Part shown: positions 60,719-64,000 of the stretch, one piece after another
Numbering within the stretch: the stretch's first letter is position 1
Layout of the letters: each line of letters starts with the position of its first letter
Origin: Mesorhizobium ventifaucium
GTDB lineage: Bacteria; Pseudomonadota; Alphaproteobacteria; Rhizobiales; Rhizobiaceae
Assembly (NCBI RefSeq): GCF_935822925.1
Contig: NZ_CAKXZS010000089.1
Coordinates: 56,138 to 120,137, forward strand
Direction of reading: 5' to 3'
Length of the DNA stretch: 64,000 nucleotides
Position numbers and translations under genes: made by a program
Notes under the pieces: model-generated
Database searches by the model: none
The model's input: the letters and a program-made list of their open reading frames with translations, nothing else
Told to the model about the DNA's origin: nothing

Positions 60719-61021
60719 ATGTCCATACAGTCGACGATGGAAGGCAAGTTGAAGAAGGCGTTCTCGCCGGAGCGGCTGGTCATCATCAACGAAAGCCATC
60801 TCCATGCCGGCCATCACCATCAGGACTCCGATCATCACCGCACCTATGACGGCACCGGCGAAACGCATTTCCGCGTCCGCATCGTCTCATCGGCCTTCGC
60901 CGGCATGAGCCGCATCGAGCGCCACCGTGCGGTCAACGCATTGCTGGCCGACGAATTGAAGGCCGGTGTCCATGCGCTGGCGATCGAGCCGGCCGCGCCG
61001 GACGAAAAAACCAGATGGTAG
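60719..61021 (+). CDS. bolA: BolA-family protein
   Basis: The 100-residue protein has the BolA fold, with MEGKLKKAFSPERLVIINES, HFRVRIVSSAFAGMSRIERHRAVNALLADEL and GVHALAIEPAAPDE. A His-rich insert (HLHAGHHHQDSDHH) could bind iron-sulfur clusters or metal together with a monothiol glutaredoxin. It may take part in iron regulation. A family 3 repeat follows its stop. Confidence 0.92.
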   Translation: MSIQSTMEGKLKKAFSPERLVIINESHLHAGHHHQDSDHHRTYDGTGETHFRVRIVSSAFAGMSRIERHRAVNALLADELKAGVHALAIEPAAPDEKTRW

Positions 61022-61025
61022 GCAT

Positions 61026-61152
61026 TAGAGCAATTCCAGGAAAAGTGTGAAACGGTTTTCCCGGGAAAAGCGCGTAGCGCTTTCCCTGGGGAATTGCGCG
61101 AAAACAAAGAGATAGAGGGGTTCGGCGTTTCCGTGACACGATGAACCGCTCT
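61026..61152. repeat. Interspersed repeat, family 3, copy at 61.0 kb
   Basis: The element runs from TAGAGCAATTCCAGGAAAAG to CGATGAACCGCTCT, as at 49910. It has an extra inner hairpin (GGGAAAAGCGCG/CGCGCTTTCCC region, about 61060-61085). It fills the gap between two convergent genes, and the CTA at its right end is the complement of the hydrolase TAG stop. Confidence 0.85.
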
Positions 61153-61960
61153 ATCCGAGCGCTGCCTTCAGGAAAATCATCACCGCACCGGTCAAGGCAT
61201 CGCCTTCGTCGCCGAAATTGCGATTGATCGACATGTGCGAATAGGCGCTGCCGTCGAACAGTGTCACCTCCGTTCCGGCCGCCTGCAGGCGGCCGGCGAA
61301 GGCCCGTGAGGCTGCCGCACGACCCGTTGCGCGCGAATAAGCGATGAAGGTCGGCGGATGTTTGCGGCTCCCGACATGGGTGGCAGGCGACAGCCCTCGC
61401 CACTGCGCCGGGTCGGGAAAGGCCTTTGCATAGGCCCGTGTCATGCCGCCGCTCCTCGCCAGCGCCTCCAGATCATAGGCCCTGGTATCGTTCAGAACCA
61501 GCGCCGCGACGCCGAGCAGACCGCCGCGCAGCCCGGTCAGTGCTGCGAGATGGCTGCCGGCCGAATGGCCCATCACCGCTATCCGGTTCGGATCGCCGCC
61601 GTATCCGGCGATGTTGGCGCGCACGTAGCGATAGGCCTGCTCGACATCGTTGGCCTGGGTGGCGACATCAGCCTCAGGCAGCATCCGGTAGTCGATCGAG
61701 ACGAAGCAGAAGCCATTGTCGAGCAGGAAGTCCGGCTTGACGTCGACGTTGGCGCGATTGCCGGCTCGCCAGGCACCACCATGGACGAAAAGGATCACAG
61801 GCAGGGAGTTTTCGCCAGCGCGCGCGTAGATGTCGAGCCTGGCCGGTCCGTAGTCGACGGTTTGCGGAGATGGCGAAAGCCGGCGCGACGCCGCCGAAGC
61901 GCTGGCCGGCAACAACGCCATCGACATCAAAAGCAGGGTTCGCCGATCGATCACCGTCAT
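61151..61960 (-). CDS. Alpha/beta hydrolase (carboxylesterase-like, HSL family)
   Basis: The 269-residue product has a signal peptide (MTVIDRRTLLLMSMALLPAS ASA), the oxyanion motif FVHGGAWRAGN, and the nucleophile elbow GHSAGSHLAA. A C-terminal FDGSAYSHMSINRNFGDEG carries the likely catalytic His. It fits kynurenine formamidase/BD-FAE-like esterases, secreted to the periplasm. Substrate unknown. Confidence 0.85.
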   Translation of the reverse strand: MTVIDRRTLLLMSMALLPASASAASRRLSPSPQTVDYGPARLDIYARAGENSLPVILFVHGGAWRAGNRANVDVKPDFLLDNGFCFVSIDYRMLPEADVATQANDVEQAYRYVRANIAGYGGDPNRIAVMGHSAGSHLAALTGLRGGLLGVAALVLNDTRAYDLEALARSGGMTRAYAKAFPDPAQWRGLSPATHVGSRKHPPTFIAYSRATGRAAASRAFAGRLQAAGTEVTLFDGSAYSHMSINRNFGDEGDALTGAVMIFLKAALG

Positions 61961-62041
61961 CTCCAGACAGCCCAGTCGAAAGTGCCGGCGCGACGAGCAT
62001 CCAGTCAAGGATTGATTAGCCGCGACATAATCTATCGGAAC

Positions 62042-62935
62042 CTAAATGTCACCGGCCGGCCTGATCCTCAGCCTTGCGATCCGGTTCTTGTCGCGCTTCA
62101 TGACGACGAAGCGCTTGCCGTGAAAGGTGAAAGCCTGCTTCTCGTCGGGGATCAATTGCGTCTCGTGGATGACAAGACCGGCAATGGTGGTGGCTTCTTC
62201 GTCAGGCAGGTCCCAGTCGAGCGCCCGGTTCAGGTCGCGGATCGACACGGTGCCATCGACGACGACGGAGCCGTCGGCTTCCTGCTTGACGCCCTGCACG
62301 TCGATATCGTGCTCGTCGGCGATCTCGCCGACAATCTCCTCGATGATGTCTTCCAGCGTCACCAGCCCCTCGACCTCGCCGTACTCGTCGACGACGATAG
62401 CGAAATGCGCCTTGCGCCGCAGGAAGGCGTTGAGCTGTTCCTGCAGCGTCGTGGTGTCGGGCACGAACCAGGGTTTTGTCGCGATCTTCATCACGTCGAT
62501 CTGGGAAAAGTCGTTGCCGACATCGTTCAGCGCGCGCAGCAGGTCTTTGGCATGCAGCACGCCGACGATGTTGTCGAGCGAGCCCTTCCACAAGGGCATG
62601 CGGGTATGCGGGCTCTGCAGGATCTCGCGCACCACCGCCTCCGGCGCGTTGTCGGCATTGACCGAGCGCATGTTGGTGCGGTGCACCATGACATCGGACA
62701 CTTCGAGCTCGTCGAGATCGGACAGGCGGCCGATGCGGGCGCGACTCTCGCGCACCACCTGGCCGTCGCGTCGAAAATCGTCGACGGCACCGTGCGATTC
62801 ATCATGGTTCGAATGCTGCGGCTCGATGCGCCGCAGTTCATAGCCGAATGCAGCGAGCAGGCGCGCGCGAAAGGCAAAAGCGAGCAGGCCGAGCCCGGCA
62901 AGGACAGCAGCGACAATCCAGCCGGCTTCGTTCAT
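62042..62935 (-). CDS. Short CNNM/CorC-family protein lacking the DUF21 core
   Basis: The 297-residue protein has one N-terminal helix (about 5-28), a linker (GYELRRIEPQHSNHDESHGA), two CBS domains (about 75-195; DVMVHRTNMRSVNADNAPEA, VLHAKDLLRAL, AIVVDEYGEVEGLVTLEDIIEEIVGEI) and a CorC_HlyC domain at the end. Relatives of about 430 residues carry a three- to four-helix DUF21 domain at the N-terminus. That part is missing here by about 130 residues, with no frameshift seen. The ATG overlaps the aroB stop by four bases. Magnesium/cobalt efflux is the family role, but this short form may only be regulatory. Confidence 0.85.
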   Translation of the reverse strand: MNEAGWIVAAVLAGLGLLAFAFRARLLAAFGYELRRIEPQHSNHDESHGAVDDFRRDGQVVRESRARIGRLSDLDELEVSDVMVHRTNMRSVNADNAPEAVVREILQSPHTRMPLWKGSLDNIVGVLHAKDLLRALNDVGNDFSQIDVMKIATKPWFVPDTTTLQEQLNAFLRRKAHFAIVVDEYGEVEGLVTLEDIIEEIVGEIADEHDIDVQGVKQEADGSVVVDGTVSIRDLNRALDWDLPDEEATTIAGLVIHETQLIPDEKQAFTFHGKRFVVMKRDKNRIARLRIRPAGDI

Positions 62936-64000
62936 CCGGGTCGGCCTCTCGGCCGACCCGGGCGGCTCTTCTGCTGACCCGGATGGTTCTCCGTCAGAAA
63001 CGACAGCACTTCCGACGCCGGCACATCCTTGACGATGAAGGCCTGGCCGATGCCGCGCGTCAGGATGAAGGTCAGCGCGCCGCGCGATACCTTCTTGTCC
63101 TGGGTGATGAAGGCAAGCAGCGCTTCAGCGTCAGGCAATTCTCCCGGAATATCGGCCATGCGCGATAGCAGGCCAACGGCGCGAAGATGCGCCTCGACGC
63201 GCGCCGCATCGTCGGGACTTGCCAGGTTGAGGCGTGACGAAAAGCGATAAGCCAGCGCCATGCCGATGGCGACTCCCTCGCCGTGGACGAGACGGGCGCT
63301 GTCATATTGGGTGGCGGCCTCGAGCGCGTGGCCGAACGTGTGGCCGAGATTGAGCAGCGCGCGGTCGCCGGTCTCGAACTCGTCGCGGGCGACGACATCG
63401 GCCTTGGCGCGGCAGGCTTCGGCGATCGCCTCGGTCCGCTCCGGGCCGCCGGCAAACACTTTGCCCCAGTTTTCCTCCAACCAGGCGAAGAAGTCGGGGC
63501 GATCGATGAGCCCGTACTTGGCGAGTTCGGCGTAACCGGCCCGGAATTCCCGAATCGGCAGCGTGTCGAGCACTTCGGTGTCGGCCAGCACCAGTTTTGG
63601 CTGATGAAAGATGCCGATGAGGTTCTTGCCGCGCGCGCTGTTGATGCCGGTCTTGCCGCCGACGGAAGAGTCGACCTGCGCCAGCAGCGAAGTCGGGATC
63701 TGCACGAAATTCATGCCGCGGCGCACGATGCCGGCGGCAAATCCGGCCAGATCGCCGATGACACCGCCACCAAGCGCGACGACGACATCGCCGCGTTCCA
63801 GTCTTGCGGCGAGCACGCCATCCACCACCTCTTCGAGATGGGTGAAACTCTTGGTCTTTTCTCCAGCCGGCAGCGTGATGACGGCGGGCCGGATGCCGCC
63901 CTTTTCAAGGCCGGCCTTCAACGTCTCGAGGTGGGCGGCGGCGACATTGATGTCGGTGACCACCGCGGCGCGCGTGCCGGGCAGGCGGCGCGAAATCTCG
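62932..64000 (-). CDS. aroB: 3-dehydroquinate synthase, N-terminus cut by window
   Basis: The frame is open to the window edge, and about 356 residues of the enzyme are visible. It converts DAHP to 3-dehydroquinate in the shikimate pathway. Conserved NAD and zinc-site motifs are VVALGGGVIGDLAGFAAGIVRRG, QIPTSLLAQVDSSVGGKTG, EFRAGYAELAKYGLI, NLGHTFGHALE and HGEGVAIGMALA. It ends with a Pro/Arg/Gly-rich tail (SRPGRPRGRPG) and overlaps the CNNM gene by four bases. Confidence 0.96.
   Translation of the reverse strand, partial: EISRRLPGTRAAVVTDINVAAAHLETLKAGLEKGGIRPAVITLPAGEKTKSFTHLEEVVDGVLAARLERGDVVVALGGGVIGDLAGFAAGIVRRGMNFVQIPTSLLAQVDSSVGGKTGINSARGKNLIGIFHQPKLVLADTEVLDTLPIREFRAGYAELAKYGLIDRPDFFAWLEENWGKVFAGGPERTEAIAEACRAKADVVARDEFETGDRALLNLGHTFGHALEAATQYDSARLVHGEGVAIGMALAYRFSSRLNLASPDDAARVEAHLRAVGLLSRMADIPGELPDAEALLAFITQDKKVSRGALTFILTRGIGQAFIVKDVPASEVLSFLTENHPGQQKSRPGRPRGRPG

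Noticed and set aside
61358..62977. A 539-codon frame opposite the hydrolase and CNNM genes
   Set aside because: It is the antisense shadow of two clear genes and has an unnatural His/Asp/Gly/Arg composition.

Overview
The window is GC-rich chromosomal DNA from an alphaproteobacterium of the order Hyphomicrobiales (Rhizobiales), most likely Mesorhizobium or a close relative. The evidence is the gene content and order: etfB-etfA-hbdA, tlpA/argH-lptM-lysA-DUF4175, ftsEX, tyrC-hisC/metX-metW with a SAM-II riboswitch, rpmB, and cobT-cobS-dnaJ-like/bolA. The many short palindromic intergenic repeats also fit rhizobia. The species call is inference; no 16S rRNA is present and I found no tRNA, rRNA or CRISPR.

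Layout. 1-2344: end of etfB, etfA and a 3-hydroxyacyl-CoA dehydrogenase. 2345-7406: a small accessory scar with an IS66 remnant, an intact secreted GH16-RTX glycanase, and the decayed remains of an OLD-family ATPase/TOPRIM nuclease followed by a fragment resembling the C-terminus of a restriction endonuclease. 7407-8662: an ECF sigma factor with its NrsF-type anti-sigma and a matching promoter. 8749-12673: an Fe(III) ABC importer behind a RirA-type IRO box. 12722-16926: glycerol-3-phosphate importer ugpBAEC. 17244-25285: tlpA diverging from argH-lptM-lysA, then an ArsR regulator/threonine dehydratase pair and a large DUF4175 membrane protein. 25397-31292: LysR/DMT exporter, a response regulator, hpt, an ftsE-associated protein and ftsEX. 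31374-41515: a YdcF protein and several regulator-enzyme pairs (LysR/PNPOx-like, AraC-like/quinone reductase-like), plsC, LysE exporter, aldo/keto reductase, ChaC, DUF2125 and a PfkB kinase. 41608-45826: aromatic/His and Met biosynthesis (tyrC, hisC | SAM-II, metX, metW). 45905-53621: VWA-type DUF1194 protein, BclA-like ABC exporter, methyltransferase, gloB, cupin, YhhN, DMT exporter, DUF3108. 53878-64000: rpmB, a preQ1-I riboswitch and queuosine-precursor transporter, spermidine-synthase-like protein, cobT-cobS, a J-domain protein, bolA, an alpha/beta hydrolase, an unusually short CNNM/CorC protein and aroB (cut by the window edge).

Most of the window is ordinary core metabolism and envelope biology. 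The most interesting points are regulatory or structural: a compact preQ1-I riboswitch whose pseudoknot contains the start codon of yhhQ; interspersed palindromic repeats whose ends supply the stop codons of at least six genes and the N-terminus of a seventh; a decayed defence cluster beside an IS66 scar; an 18-bp tandem repeat that encodes a cationic (KFYKGA)n microORF; a CNNM protein without its DUF21 membrane core; and a ugpA that appears to start at CTG. I did not find a convincing wholly new multi-gene system.
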